Shown in pieces: positions 11,572 through 22,221 of a stretch of DNA of 64,000 nucleotides. The notes under the pieces were generated by a model that was not told the origin of the DNA, did no database searches, and saw nothing but the letters and a program-made list of their open reading frames with translations. Both the position numbers and the translations under genes were made by a program. Each line of letters starts with the position of its first letter. Positions within the stretch are counted from its first letter, which is position 1. This DNA is from Cryptomeria japonica (lineage: Eukaryota; Streptophyta; Pinopsida; Cupressales; Cupressaceae): the NCBI RefSeq assembly GCF_030272615.1, contig NC_081413.1:557529136-557593135 (forward strand), written 5' to 3'.

Positions 11572-11620
<49 letters not shown>
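11572..11620. repeat. (GA)n microsatellite at the right edge of the gypsy insertion
   Basis: 49 bp of pure AG repeat lies immediately after CTCCTGCACT. Together with 3703-3727 it shows that the gypsy element inserted into a GA-rich spot, which in the intact LTR copy is only the short AAGAGAGTGAGAGA near 2530. Confidence 0.95.
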
Positions 11621-11623
<3 letters not shown>

Positions 11624-11855
11624 CACTAGGAAAGATAAGTGATATTGCTGAGATTCTTTACAGTGTACAGTGACCTTGATTAAATAGGAAAGAACGATAG
11701 GTAGGAGATCACATGATATGGACATGTGTCTCAATCATATGTGAGGATTAGTATAAGGCAACTATGCAGCTACAAACATTAAATGCACCTAAATATTAAA
11801 TGTACTTGGTTACCTAAGTTGGAATTAAGTAAACATAAATAGGAAAAATTATTTA
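11621..11855 (-). repeat. Second LTR of the small copia-like element, part 2 of 3, ending in TTTA
   Basis: Matches 2546 to about 2784 of the intact LTR with moderate divergence. It stops at 11852-11855 (TTTA), exactly where the DNA transposon starts. The last few bases of the LTR are found again at 22252-22259. Confidence 0.85.
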
Positions 11856-11881
11856 GGGCAAAGGCACAAAGTTGGGTCCCA
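11856..11881 (+). repeat. Left terminal inverted repeat of the DNA transposon
   Basis: Starts GGGCAAAGGCACAAAG and ends TTGGGTCCCA. The partner is 22222-22247. The block AAGTTGRGTCCCA is the best conserved part (12 of 13). Confidence 0.8.
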
Positions 11882-11922
11882 ATCCCGCGGAAGTCCGCGT
11901 GTTGGAAAATGAGCCCGCTAGA

Positions 11923-12081
11923 AACAGGTGCTCGATTTTTACAAATCGGGCACCCGTTTAGCTTCAAGTGCCCGAGCCATAAAGAAACGGGCGCCCATTT
12001 AGCAACGGGTGCCCGAAGCTAAATAGGCGCCCGTTTATTCAAATCAGGCACCCGATTTGAAAAAAACGGGCACCCATTTTT
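11923..12081. repeat. Left subterminal cluster of GGGCGCCC-type palindromes
   Basis: Eight variants of ACGGGCRCCCRTTT occur in 160 bp, at about 11923, 11943, 11965, 11985, 12003, 12021, 12042 and 12064, about 20 bp apart. The core GGGYGCCC is self-complementary. The GC content contrasts with the AT-rich surroundings. The same motif recurs four times at 21268-21372, near the other end. Regularly spaced subterminal motifs are typical transposase-binding sites. That role is inferred. Confidence 0.8.
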
Positions 12082-12199
12082 GAAATGTATTTTTTTTTTT
12101 TAAACCATTTTCCATCATTTTCACTGTTTGAAAAATGGGTAGACGTTTCTGAGGAGCACAGGTACCCATTTTTTTCACCCCATGTGACCCCCTAGACCA

Positions 12200-14985
12200 T
12201 TTTTACCTCCTTCCAGGTATTTAGTTTTATTTTTTATTGTTATTTTTTTAATCTTTATGTTTTAAAGTTTGAAAATCGTCTTTTATTTTATTTTATTTCA
12301 TGTTTAAAATAGTTTTTAGTTTTCAAATATTGCAAAAAACATGAATAGTAAAAATCGTAGGAAAAAAACAAAAAACATGAATAGTATTTAAACCGTAGGA
12401 AAAAAACAAAAAACAAAAACGTAAACAAACAATAAACATTAGACATAAAAAACAGACAATAAACCCTGAACAAAAAAACGAACACTAAACCCTAAATAGA
12501 AAAAAACAAACAAGTCCCAGGAGAAATTTGGCTATCTTGGTTGATTAACCCTAAACCCTAAATAATAATCTTTAATTAAAACCCTAAACATTGGATTGAG
12601 ATTCAATAGTGGCAATATACCATGATTCCTAGCTCAAGAAAACATTTAGAGTAACATGTATGTTATCAACCACCTTAAGCATTCGTAATGGTGGCTATAT
12701 TTAGTGTCAGAAATTTTAACGTTTTCATGTCCTAGGCAATTGAGTTGGACACCATGGATTAATGTTCCTTAACTATTATTGAGGTTTGATAAGGATTCTA
12801 TTAAGGAGAAAATATAAGTTTTAAATAAATGGTTTTAATTTCATTAGATTAGTGTTCATTTTGTAGAATGCTAATTTAATGGATTAGTAATAAAGGTGGT
12901 GCTATAACATTTGAAGGAGTGTTATTGGTGCTTATGGTATTAAATGGTGCTTAGTGATCAGTGTTTTTCCTAGCAGTGTTGTATCAAATGGAACATATAT
13001 TTAGTTTTTAATTGGAGCTTTTAGAGTTAAATTTAGTTTTTTTTTTGTTATAGGAGAGTGTATTTTTCCATTGGATTGGATGATAAGTATAATAAACATA
13101 GAGAAAGGAAAGGATCAAAAACCCTGTAATAATTTATTTTACAAAATGTTTAACCAAATCTTTATTTACAAATCAAAATAAACTCTAGGATTCATGAAAA
13201 TTGCACTAGAAGAGACAAGTATGGAGGTAGGTAACATCACAAATTTTTTTATCTAAGAGGGGTTTTTCTTCAACCTAATTATGTTCATTATTAATGTAGG
13301 CTTATGAAAATGGATCTTAAGACTCCTTTTAATTATGGACATGAAAATTGTTAAGGGAGAATCAAGGTAGGGTTGTCTAAGAAATGTTTGTTGATTTCTC
13401 GAAAGGATTGGACTTAGTGACCTACTTGCCTCAAATGGAAAGCAAGAAAGTATAAATAGAAGGTGTACATCAAGAGTTTGAGGTATTGCAATCTTATTGT
13501 TTCAATATTAGTAAAGTGTTGGTTGGTTTGCAAAATGCACATGAAAATAGTAGAGTATGTGTTGGAAGTGAATGTATTATATTATGTGAAAGCATTAATT
13601 GAAATAGTAAAATAAGAACCAACAAGAAGGGAGAGTTGAGGGTGGTGTCTAGATAGGGTAGATGAGTTATGTATTCTAATATATGACAAATTTTCTTGGA
13701 TAGGTTTCATTATAAACCCCACTAATTTACTTAAAAATTTACACGTCTATATAAATTTACTTTGCCAAGTATATATTAAATTAAAAAACTGATTATATAT
13801 TTATATGTGTATGTATCATTTTACATTTAGAATGAATTGATTCTAAATTTTTTATGATAATTGCTTGTATTTCATTACCAAATGTTTATTCTAATTGATA
13901 TAATTGATGTACATAATTAAAATATATTTTGAAAATTATTTAATATGTAAATAAAAGTTGATCTTAAGTAAATAAATTATTTAATATGATATAATAAATT
14001 TCCTCTTAAGTATCACCATCGAAGGGTATGTGATCTTCATCTACAAAGGGAATGAAACAATCTACAATAGGATCCTCTAGGAATGGAGAGATATGAGGGT
14101 CTCCATGGATCTCCTAAAGTCTATTCCAAAGTGTGTGGGGGAAATAAATATCCAATGCAATACACATAGAATCATGATCTTGATACTAGATCAAATCACT
14201 CCTACATGGTCAATGATGTTACACCAAGATTATATAATTTCTAGTGTTTCTAGTCTAAGTATGACTCCATACATAGAAGGAAAATGATTACACCACCTAA
14301 AACTTATCAAGATACCATTTTACAAAAGAATCATAGTTATCCCTTTCTAATTTTACCACAAAAGGATGAATAGAGAAACCTATGATACCTCCTCAAATAA
14401 AACCTTAAAAGATCAATAAAATCAATACATATAAAATATATCAAACAAATTCATCTCATGTAAGACGGTCATTTTCAAGTGCCAAGATGTCCAAGTAAAT
14501 GACTAGAATGTGAAATCACAAAAAATGGTCATTTATTCAAGCTTGAACTTAGTGTAGTACTACTAGTTGCGATCACTAAATAATCCAATGATTCTAGAAA
14601 AGAACACAACAAAGTAGTACATGTATTGACAAGTTCATAGATATAACTTATGACTTTAACTTATGATTATTTTTATGATTTTGATGGAACTTATACTAAT
14701 TCATCTAAAGATGTTAAAAAGTATTGTTTGAGTTGCATGGGCATTATGATGTTTTATTTTGTAGAATTCTTCTTATACTTTGATTTAAGTGGATAATACT
14801 TCTTAAACGATGCTTATTATTACCCACCTATTAATAATATTATAGATCTATATGTGAGTTTCCCTTTTTTATATTTAAGTTGCTAAATTGTATTTAATTT
14901 TAAGTTTTTTTGGAAGGTGAAATGTAAATTAAATAGTTTGTAATTGTAAATTTTCATGTTTGTATATATATGCACATTATTTTCA
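12200..14985. other. AT-rich left interior of the DNA transposon
   Basis: No gene is recognised. At 12460-12600 the plant telomere-like heptamer CCCTAAA occurs several times in degenerate, non-tandem form (for example AACCCTAAACCCTAAAT). A GC-normal stretch at 13395-13680 reads partly open on the plus strand but with stops and no familiar motif. The rest is low-complexity AT. Confidence 0.5.
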
Positions 14986-14989
14986 CATG

Positions 14990-17130
14990 ATGGATGAGTT
15001 TGAGATAGATGAGCTATTAGGTCTAGTACCACCTCCACCTCCACCCCCTCCACCTCCACCTCCACCTCCACCCGATTAGTTAAGACAGACAATTAGGACA
15101 AATATTGATGCTTTGATTAGAGATATTCATACTATTAGGCATGAGCCTCAGCCACCTCCTTAGTTGTTATGCCTTGCATATAGTATGTAAGGCATTGTAC
15201 AGTCTGTATAGGCATTAGATAGCGAGCTAGATAGCTATCGTAGTTGGCGTGAGGGATTGTGTACATTTTACGTTGATGGCCTCACATACAAACAAGTTAA
15301 TGAATTAAAATTAATAAAAATGGATTTGAAAAAATATTTTGTGAACCCTAAGATGGGTGAAGAGATAGATCCGAAGAAGCCACGGATCTCTATTCAATGG
15401 TGTAGGCACCCGATGTATTTTTTGAAGAAATTATGGGTCGAATTTGAATTGGGCAAAAAGCCCAATTATATTTTGATATTAGATCATTTCAGGGGGTTGG
15501 GAGAGGCATGCCCCAGGATAGGCCAGGAGCAAAATTGAGCGACAAGGTTAGAAACTATGTGCACGATGATCCATTAGTTCCTCTTCCATCACCAGTTGTT
15601 CCAGCACCTGCCCATCATTGAGCAGTGGATTCTGCTCTAGGTTCATTGAGTGTTCTGTCGGGCAATTTGGTACATCAGTTGCGGGAGGTGAGGGTTGCCC
15701 CCTACTTAGCACATGTTTGCACGAGTTGTGGGGATGTATGTAGGGGTCCACAAAGTGAGGCTGCCCTTGGAGGAGATGGTGATTTTGATGATGCTGATGC
15801 TGCCCATGGTGGTTATGATGATGCCGAGGAGGCTGCACATGCTGATGCCATCTCTTCATATGTTGATCTCCTGTGGGCAGATGATGATCAGCCTACAGAG
15901 GTACAAATTTATTCGTATAATTTATAGTGCAATATTAAATTCCTTATATATACACATATGAACCATAACATGAGTCAATTTTTTCTGAACAGAGGATGGA
16001 TCATACCACATCATTGAGGAACCGACAACATGTTACCTCAATACCTAGAGATGTTGGTGCCCCATTTACGGTATGCACTTTCATCTAGATACATTGTATT
16101 GATATGTACATTTAAAATAAACAATAAATTTTTTAATGTAATGATTTACATATGATATGTTTTTTCAATTTTGTAGGGTGCTTCGTGTAGCACTGAGGTG
16201 GGTAGTTCTTCATGTAACCCATGGACCACTGAGGCTCAGCCTCATATACCACTAGTATGTTTTTCATCCATTAATTTGAAGAGTTTACATGCTTACTAAT
16301 TTATGTACAACTTTGATTCATGTTCGTTATTTTTTGCAATTGTAGGCTTCTAGATTGTTTGATGGCGCATCACATGTACGCCTTCGACCATTAGTTACTT
16401 TGCCTGCATCACATGTATGCTTTTCTGTGATAATCTTGTAGTCTATATATATATACTTTATAATTTATGTATATATACAAGTTTGATTCATGCTTTATAT
16501 ATGTTGTTCAGGTCCATACCACTACCAATATTGGTACGGCTATGGGATTGAGCCAGATGCAACCATCGACATTATCATTTGAGGCACGATTATTACAAAA
16601 ATAATTTCTAATTTGTTTATACTGTGTACCTGGCTTTTATAGGGATTATCAAAATTGACATACAATGTTTTTTTTTGCAGGACTTGACTATGACCACTTT
16701 TCTTGTTCATGATAGTGGACCTCCACGTACCAGTGAGGGCATTGTAGCACACGGTCATATGGTAATTTATTTTAAATTTTTTAGTATTTAATTACTTTAT
16801 AAGTGAATTATGCAAGTAACTTCTTCTCATGTTAAATCTTCTTCTTATGTAAAATCTTTTAATAATGTGCAGGAGGGTGCAGACACTGATACTGCATAGG
16901 AGGGTGGAGTCATTGATACTACATAGGAGGGTGGAGACACTGATACTACACAGACACTGGATGGTGCATCTCAGGACCACGTGCAGTAGGATGATTCATC
17001 TCAGCCACCTTCATGTGGAGTGAAGAGGACTACAGATGAGATGCACGCAAGTCTTAGATTGTATATTTTAGATCATGTCATGTTATTGTATTGTGGACTT
17101 TTTATGATGACATTTGTTATGTTATCCTAG
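14990..17130 (+). pseudogene. Unrecognised seven-exon gene of the DNA transposon, inactivated
   Basis: I read exons at 14990-15900, 15993-16070, 16177-16254, 16346-16414, 16512-16583, 16681-16761 and 16873-17130. All joins are phase 0, and the short exons are 78, 78, 69, 72 and 81 bp, all multiples of three. Introns are GT-AG except the fifth (16584), which starts GC. The product begins MDEFEIDELLGLV, has a run of about 15 Pro, then a more globular part (YVDGLTYKQVNELK, FVNPKMGEEIDPKKPRIS, LILDHFRGLG) and an acidic Asp/Ala stretch. Breaks: TAG at 15077, 15161 and 15209, TAA at 15188, a frameshift near 15500, TGA at 15619, TAG at 16897, 16924 and 16987. I do not recognise the family. It converges on the transposase-like gene and may be its accessory protein. 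Confidence 0.65.
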
Positions 17131-17460
17131 GACTTGTTATTATGTGATTATATATAGGACTTGTTGTTATGTGATTCCCTTGCTATTATGATATTAGGTC
17201 GTGTTATGTGATTATATATAGGACTTTTTATTATGTCATTTCCTTGCTATTATGATATCAGGTCGTGTTATGTGATTTGGCGCACTCTAGTGATTATATA
17301 TGTGATACATTGTTTTGTTATTATATTATTTGGACTTGTTTTAATGTCATTTCCTTATTATTATTATTTCAAGACTTGTTATTATGTCATCAGGAATTGT
17401 TATGTGATTGTATATAGGACTTTTTATTTATGACTTGTTATGTGATCTATTTATGACGTT
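17080..17460. repeat. Short tandem repeats rich in GGACTTGTTATTATGTGA
   Basis: Variants of GGACTTGTTATTATGTGATT and CCTTGCTATTATGATATYAGG follow each other four to five times, with a unit near 75 bp and strong divergence. They lie between the 3' ends of the two convergent transposon genes. Confidence 0.6.
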
Positions 17461-17629
17461 ATATTTTAATATCGTGATTGATCATCTTATAGTGCAACAG
17501 TTTATAATTCAATGTGCACAAAATAACATTAAGAATAAGATAACTAATACAATGTTGTTTATGAAACCAAAATTGTATCAAATGTAGACAAATACAATGT
17601 TAAAGGGACAAAGAAAAACAATTATCATG

Positions 17630-17900
17630 ATTAAATATTTAAAAGAGTTCACACAAGTAACACAAACTTACATGCATATAAATTTGATATGAAAATTATA
17701 AAAGGATTATTAATTATAAATGAATCTCATAGAGGAATCCAATAGATTGATGGAACTAAGGCTAACCAAATTATTAGGAAGCTACAAACATAGTATCGAC
17801 TTTCCTCTTAAGTTGACCACACTACTTTACTAGTGTATTGATTAAATATAAAAGAGTTCACACAAGTAACACAAACTTACATGCATATAAATTTGATTCA
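17630..17900. repeat. 60-bp direct repeat between the convergent genes
   Basis: GAGTTCACACAAGTAACACA plus the following TTACATGCATATAAATTTGA occurs at about 17644-17690 and again at about 17851-17897, nearly identical. The second copy runs to the stop codon of the transposase-like gene. Confidence 0.8.
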
Positions 17901-20372
17901 ACCTAATGTACCATCTGCATCCTCTCTCTTCTGCAATGCGTCTATGATTGCCTCATGCTCTTCTACTGAAAGTGTCCACAATACCTTATTAGCAGGTCTA
18001 CCTTTGTATCTTTCTAATTTGATGTTTGTTGCCACCACCAAATGAGAATAGTGTATAATCTTCTTTTCTGATTGGTAGTCTTCATAAGTTGGTAAGCCAT
18101 TCCTTCTTGTTAAGTATTTGCGTAGCCATGTACCAACTACCACAACAGACCCAACTGGATAGTGAAAACCATCATCATCTACTTGATCACATATCAACTT
18201 TTTCTTAGGTTCTACACATCTAGCTAGCCAATACTCAACTTGCTCATCCTTATCCTCAGGTGCAACAACAGCATACACATGTCCTAGAAAACAAATTTAA
18301 GTACAATGTGTAGAAATAAAACTTGTTAGAATTTATAATTCAAATATGTAATCATAAATTATATGACAATACATACAAATATATAATTTAAAGTTATAAA
18401 CAATATAAATTGAATTAAATTACTAGGTTGTATGAGGTCTAAAACATGATCATAATCTTCTGATGCAAATGCATGATTGGGGTCTTCATTTCTTCTAACA
18501 TCTTCATATTGTGTTTCAGTAGGTGTTAAGGATTTGTCTTGCCATTCTTCGACCCATTCCGTATTCTCACATTCTTCCCATTGACCTGCTACACAAAATT
18601 GACAAAAACATGCAACCTCTCTAGTCCATATAATCCAAGTGTTAGAATTAGAACTCTTAAATGAATGTCATCTAGCTGACCCATTTATTGTATCACAATC
18701 ATATCTTGGAAGGATATTCTCCTCTTTAACTAGCCAGAAGAAACGTCTAATTGTAGAGTTCTGACTTGATCCTGTGGATAAATTTGCACTACACCAATCC
18801 ACAATTGCAGTTGCATTTTTAAATTTAGCCTTTTCCTTGATTTTGAGTTGCTCTCTACAAAGGGCTCTCTTAACACATGCACCGACACTGTCATGTTCTC
18901 CTTTCCCATGTCTAGCCTAAAAAAAACTCCAAATGTGTTCAATATTAGTTTTCTTATGAATCCTACTCAACCAATAAAACATTCTAGCATTCTTGAATTG
19001 CCCTGTGCAAATATCAAACCATATTAGATGTTGTGTCATCTGAATTTCTCTCTCCCTCAAATTTTGTAAAAAAGGTCTTGAAGCAAAACTGGACAAACTC
19101 AGATGAGTGTAATTTATTATCACTCATATAGAAATGGTACTCTCTCAAAATTTTGCGATCCTCTGGTGTACTATCTGGTGCATGCCTATAGACAATATGG
19201 ACAAAAATCGATATCTGCACTGAATTGTAGTATTGTGATTGTACCTCATCTTGTGGTGCAAGCGTGTAGTTCTCTGCAAAGTCAACAACCGAAAGTATAC
19301 TACCGACAGGGAATGTATCCTTACATATTCGAAACTGACCATCGAGCCATCTAGCATTTTGAGTGTGTTTAACATATTTAGGTATGATGTTACTCTTGAA
19401 TTCATTCATAAATGCATGAACACTAACTTTTTCAGTGATTAGATCGCATCGTTTTCCAACCTTTCCATCCTTCAGTGGATACTCAATAGTTTTAAATCTT
19501 TTAACATCAATTAATTGTTGTCCAAAATCATTTGAAAGATTTTCATGCAAACATTCATCCAACAATGCAAGATTGCCACATATATCACATACACCAGAAA
19601 CACATGCATTGAAAAGAAAATTTTGTTCATTTAGTGGGTTGCAAAACAAACTTGAAATAAACTCCTTTATAGTTTCAGGTGGTATATTTATACCACATTC
19701 TTTGAGCATTCCATTACTATGCATGGTAACACGTATATATCGAAATACATCATAATGGTAGCAAAATTGAACATGAGTTTTGCAACAACATGTGACTCTT
19801 TCCTTGTTAATTCGAACATACCAAGGTTTACACTTTTCAAAAGACCTTTGACAAATGCTAATAGTCAACACCTTATCATCCAAAAAAAATTTATACAATT
19901 CAGTTTGAGTCATGTCCAATAGGTGTTTTGGATGTGGATCACGAATTTTTGACCCAACTCTTAATTTAAGAACATCTCTAACATTAGGTGATACTCTCGT
20001 ATTATCGTGCCAAAATTTTTCGATCAAATTTTTTACTTCACCAGTAAGTTTCATATCAAACCTTGGTAGTCTACCACTAAAAGTCCACAATTTGTTTGCC
20101 AGATCACTTTCAAAATTAACTCTTCTTTTTACAGCTCTTGACAAAGTTTTGCGATGAATATTAAGATATCCACTTATGTTACTCATCATTCTTTTATTAG
20201 AAGTTGTTTGGCTTACTAAAGCTGTTGTTATTGCCCGTCGTGCCGCATTTTTATCTTTAGAACGACTTTTCTTTCCAATTGTATCAAAGGCGCTAGCAAC
20301 AATCGATACAACTTGTTTTGAAGACTCCTCCTTCTTCTTGGGTTTGACATAAAAGCCTAACTTCTTCATCAC
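17898..20372 (-). pseudogene. Transposase-like protein of the DNA transposon (decayed)
   Basis: The first open block (20372-19014) runs from KKLGFYVKPKKKEE through FWHDNTRVSPNVRDV, a Cys/His-rich part (VTCCCKTHVQFCYHYD; VCDICG), to VVDFAENYTLAPQDEVQSQYY near 19290-19245. After a frameshift (about 19015-19080) it continues as WFDICTGQFKNARMF, then, past a TAG at 18917, ARHGKGEHDSVGACVKRAL. A TGA follows near 18680. A GT-AG intron (18423-18284) leads to the last exon 18283-17898 (VYAVVAPEDKDEQVEYWLARC to the stop). The VDFAENY, GQFK and HGKG...D blocks recall a widespread, poorly named family of transposase-like proteins in plants and animals. I propose D, D and a C-terminal acidic residue as its catalytic set. 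That family link comes from memory and is untested. Confidence 0.7.
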
Positions 20373-20407
20373 TTTTCACATTTTAGTCATTTTAATTAGT
20401 TGTACCA

Positions 20408-21082
20408 TTAATTGACATTGAAACCCAAATTTCTTATTATAAAAAAATGTCTAAACAATCTATTTGCATGTGTCCTAATCTGTCTCCATGAAACCAAGCC
20501 AAGAAGGTTGTCTAGTGCATCACTTTTAATTTCAAAATTTTCATTCATTTGATTATCATTCAAACATGTTTCATTTTCAATTAGTGTTTCCATGTCTACA
20601 TACACATTATTGGTTTTAGTTGCAGGTGGATTTTCAATTTCATTTGGAGTTTCAAATTTGGTTTCAATTTCAGTTTCAAGTTGAGATCTGGTTTCATTTG
20701 GGGTTTCAATTTCACTTTCAACTTGACTTCTAATTTCATTTGAGGTTTGATTTTTAATTAGAATTTCATTTAATAAGTAACCTGCTTCTACTAAATCACC
20801 AATTTCTTCATGAGATAAAACATAGGGCTGTGAAGACATACATGTATCCAATAATGGATTAGAAGATGCACCTGAATTAAATGGTTCTATTGTGTTTCCT
20901 TCGTCAGCATTTATGGTCTCATTGATGTTCTCCTCTTCTAAAATGATTGTGGAACTTGAAGCTCCTTGTCTCATTCTTGATCTTCTCTCTCGTTGATGCA
21001 TTGCCTCCTTCTCCCTATTTGCTGCAATCTCCTCAGTTGTCAGAACCTTCCTTAGCCTCTTCCTGCGTTGATTTGATCCCAT
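20408..21082 (-). CDS. Basic/acidic N-terminal protein upstream of the transposase-like gene
   Basis: An open frame of 224 codons starting MGSNQRRKRLRK at 21082. I prefer this Met over the open but unconvincing upstream extension to 21190. The first 50 residues are strongly basic (NREKEAMHQRERRSRMRQ), like a DNA-binding or nuclear-targeting segment. The middle is acidic, with imperfect repeats of the type SQxESEIETPNETRS. It ends 36 bp before the transposase-like block in a different frame. It may be the N-terminal domain of the same protein, cut off by a frameshift or a missed intron, or a separate small protein. The palindromes at 21268-21372 lie about 190 bp upstream. Function unknown. Confidence 0.55.
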   Translation of the reverse strand: MGSNQRRKRLRKVLTTEEIAANREKEAMHQRERRSRMRQGASSSTIILEEENINETINADEGNTIEPFNSGASSNPLLDTCMSSQPYVLSHEEIGDLVEAGYLLNEILIKNQTSNEIRSQVESEIETPNETRSQLETEIETKFETPNEIENPPATKTNNVYVDMETLIENETCLNDNQMNENFEIKSDALDNLLGLVSWRQIRTHANRLFRHFFIIRNLGFNVN

Positions 21083-21267
21083 GGCTACACCAAAATTTGA
21101 ATTCGAATCAATCTCCTTACCAAATCGACAATAAGACAAACAAAGAGAATGATTAATCAAAACATTCTCTTTGCAGATCGTACCTGTCAAGCAATGATTG
21201 AAAAATCATTCAATCATTGGGATTTGTGCTTGTGGGCCAGATTCTGGCCCAACAGATCTTTTCAAAA

Positions 21268-21372
21268 ATGGCGCCCGTTATTGAATGAAACGGGCGCCCG
21301 TTTCGCTTTCAACGGTACAAAGCGAAACGGGCGCCCGTTTTTTGAATTTAAAAAACGGGCACCCATTTTTTA
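21268..21372. repeat. Right cluster of GGGCGCCC-type palindromes
   Basis: Four copies of the ACGGGCGCCCGTTT motif, around 21271, 21291, 21329 and 21356. They match the left cluster (11923-12081) in core and flanks. They lie inside the right end of the element and just upstream of the minus-strand gene start. Confidence 0.85.
21288..21340. promoter_or_regulatory. Perfect 22-bp inverted repeat with 9-bp spacer upstream of the transposon gene
   Basis: Arms 21288-21309 and 21319-21340 are exact reverse complements. Each contains the palindrome CGGGCGCCCG plus TTTCGCTTT. Position about 200 bp upstream of the Met at 21082 suggests an operator or transposase-binding site. The role is inferred. Confidence 0.65.
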
Positions 21373-21418
21373 AAATTAGGGGTGGGAAACAACCCTTAGC
21401 TTTGTTTTTTGCTTCGGG

Positions 21419-21443
21419 ATAGGCTTGGTCTCACCAAGCCTAT
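21419..21443. other. Short perfect hairpin (11-bp arms, 3-base loop)
   Basis: ATAGGCTTGGT, CTC, ACCAAGCCTAT. It is inside the DNA transposon between the palindrome cluster and the right end. No U run follows on either strand, so I do not call it a terminator. Confidence 0.7.
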
Positions 21444-22221
21444 GCTTGGACCTCCAAAAAAATGACTAAGGTAAAACAACATCAGATTTCTACTTTGGCC
21501 TAATTTTTTGAGGGCCTTTCTAATTGAATTTTTTGACGAAACGAAAACCCATTAAAATTTTCAGCGTCCTGCTTTCAGAAATATAAATTTCATAGTGATA
21601 AGATTACTTTTACTATTTTTGTATTATTTATTAATCAAAAGTGGAACCTAAACCTAAAATACCAAGGTTCACTAAAACTTTAATAACTTTTTGGTTTTTA
21701 GGATTTTAGAAAAATAAATTATATGACATCAATCTACATACAATTCTTTTGAATATTAAAAAAAAATTAAAAAATATGAAATTTTCATCAAATTATGGTG
21801 GTCATACACCCGATGTTTTGAAAATATACTTTATTGTCAGTTAAAAATTAATAAAAAAATATATATTTAATAAAAAAATAAGCAAAAATATTCTCATCAA
21901 TATTTGGTGTCTTAGGTATCATTTCCCAGAAGGATTTGCAAAAATTCATTTATTTGCATCAAAAAAGGGTGGTCGTACACATGCGTGGTATGGTCCTGAA
22001 ACAGGCATTTTGAAAAACTGGTTTTTAAACATGCCTACTAAAAAGGGATTTCTAGCATGTGGGTATTAAAATAAATTACATATTTGAAAAGTAGACTCTG
22101 AGCACTACATTTTCTATTACTAAAGTTTTTTGAGATTCAATCTCTAAGTGCATCAAATTTTGACATCAATCGACAGAAAATTTGAAAAACAGAGAAAACA
22201 CTTCCACTTTTTGCCCAAAAG
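21444..22221. other. AT-rich right end of the DNA transposon
   Basis: No gene seen. Two similar short motifs, GGTGGTCATACACCCG (about 21800) and GGTGGTCGTACACATGCG (about 21969), may be further subterminal repeats. The rest is low-complexity AT. Confidence 0.45.

Noticed and set aside
12460-12600. True interstitial telomere
   Set aside because: The CCCTAAA motifs are few, degenerate and interspersed, not a tandem array.
14990-17130. Reassigned genetic code in which TAG and TAA mean Gln
   Set aside because: The pattern invites it, but the LRR gene in the same window uses standard codons and ends in TAG. Frameshifts accompany the stops in the transposon gene. Methylated-C decay is sufficient.
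19103-20157. Plus-strand open frames opposite the transposase-like gene
   Set aside because: They are shadows of the minus-strand coding sequence, with no motifs of their own.
21380-21420. First candidate for the right end of the DNA transposon, near the GCTTTGTTTTTTGC sequence
   Set aside because: Its match to the left end needs several gaps and no target duplication is found. The end at 22247 aligns without gaps, has TTTA, and rejoins the split LTR.
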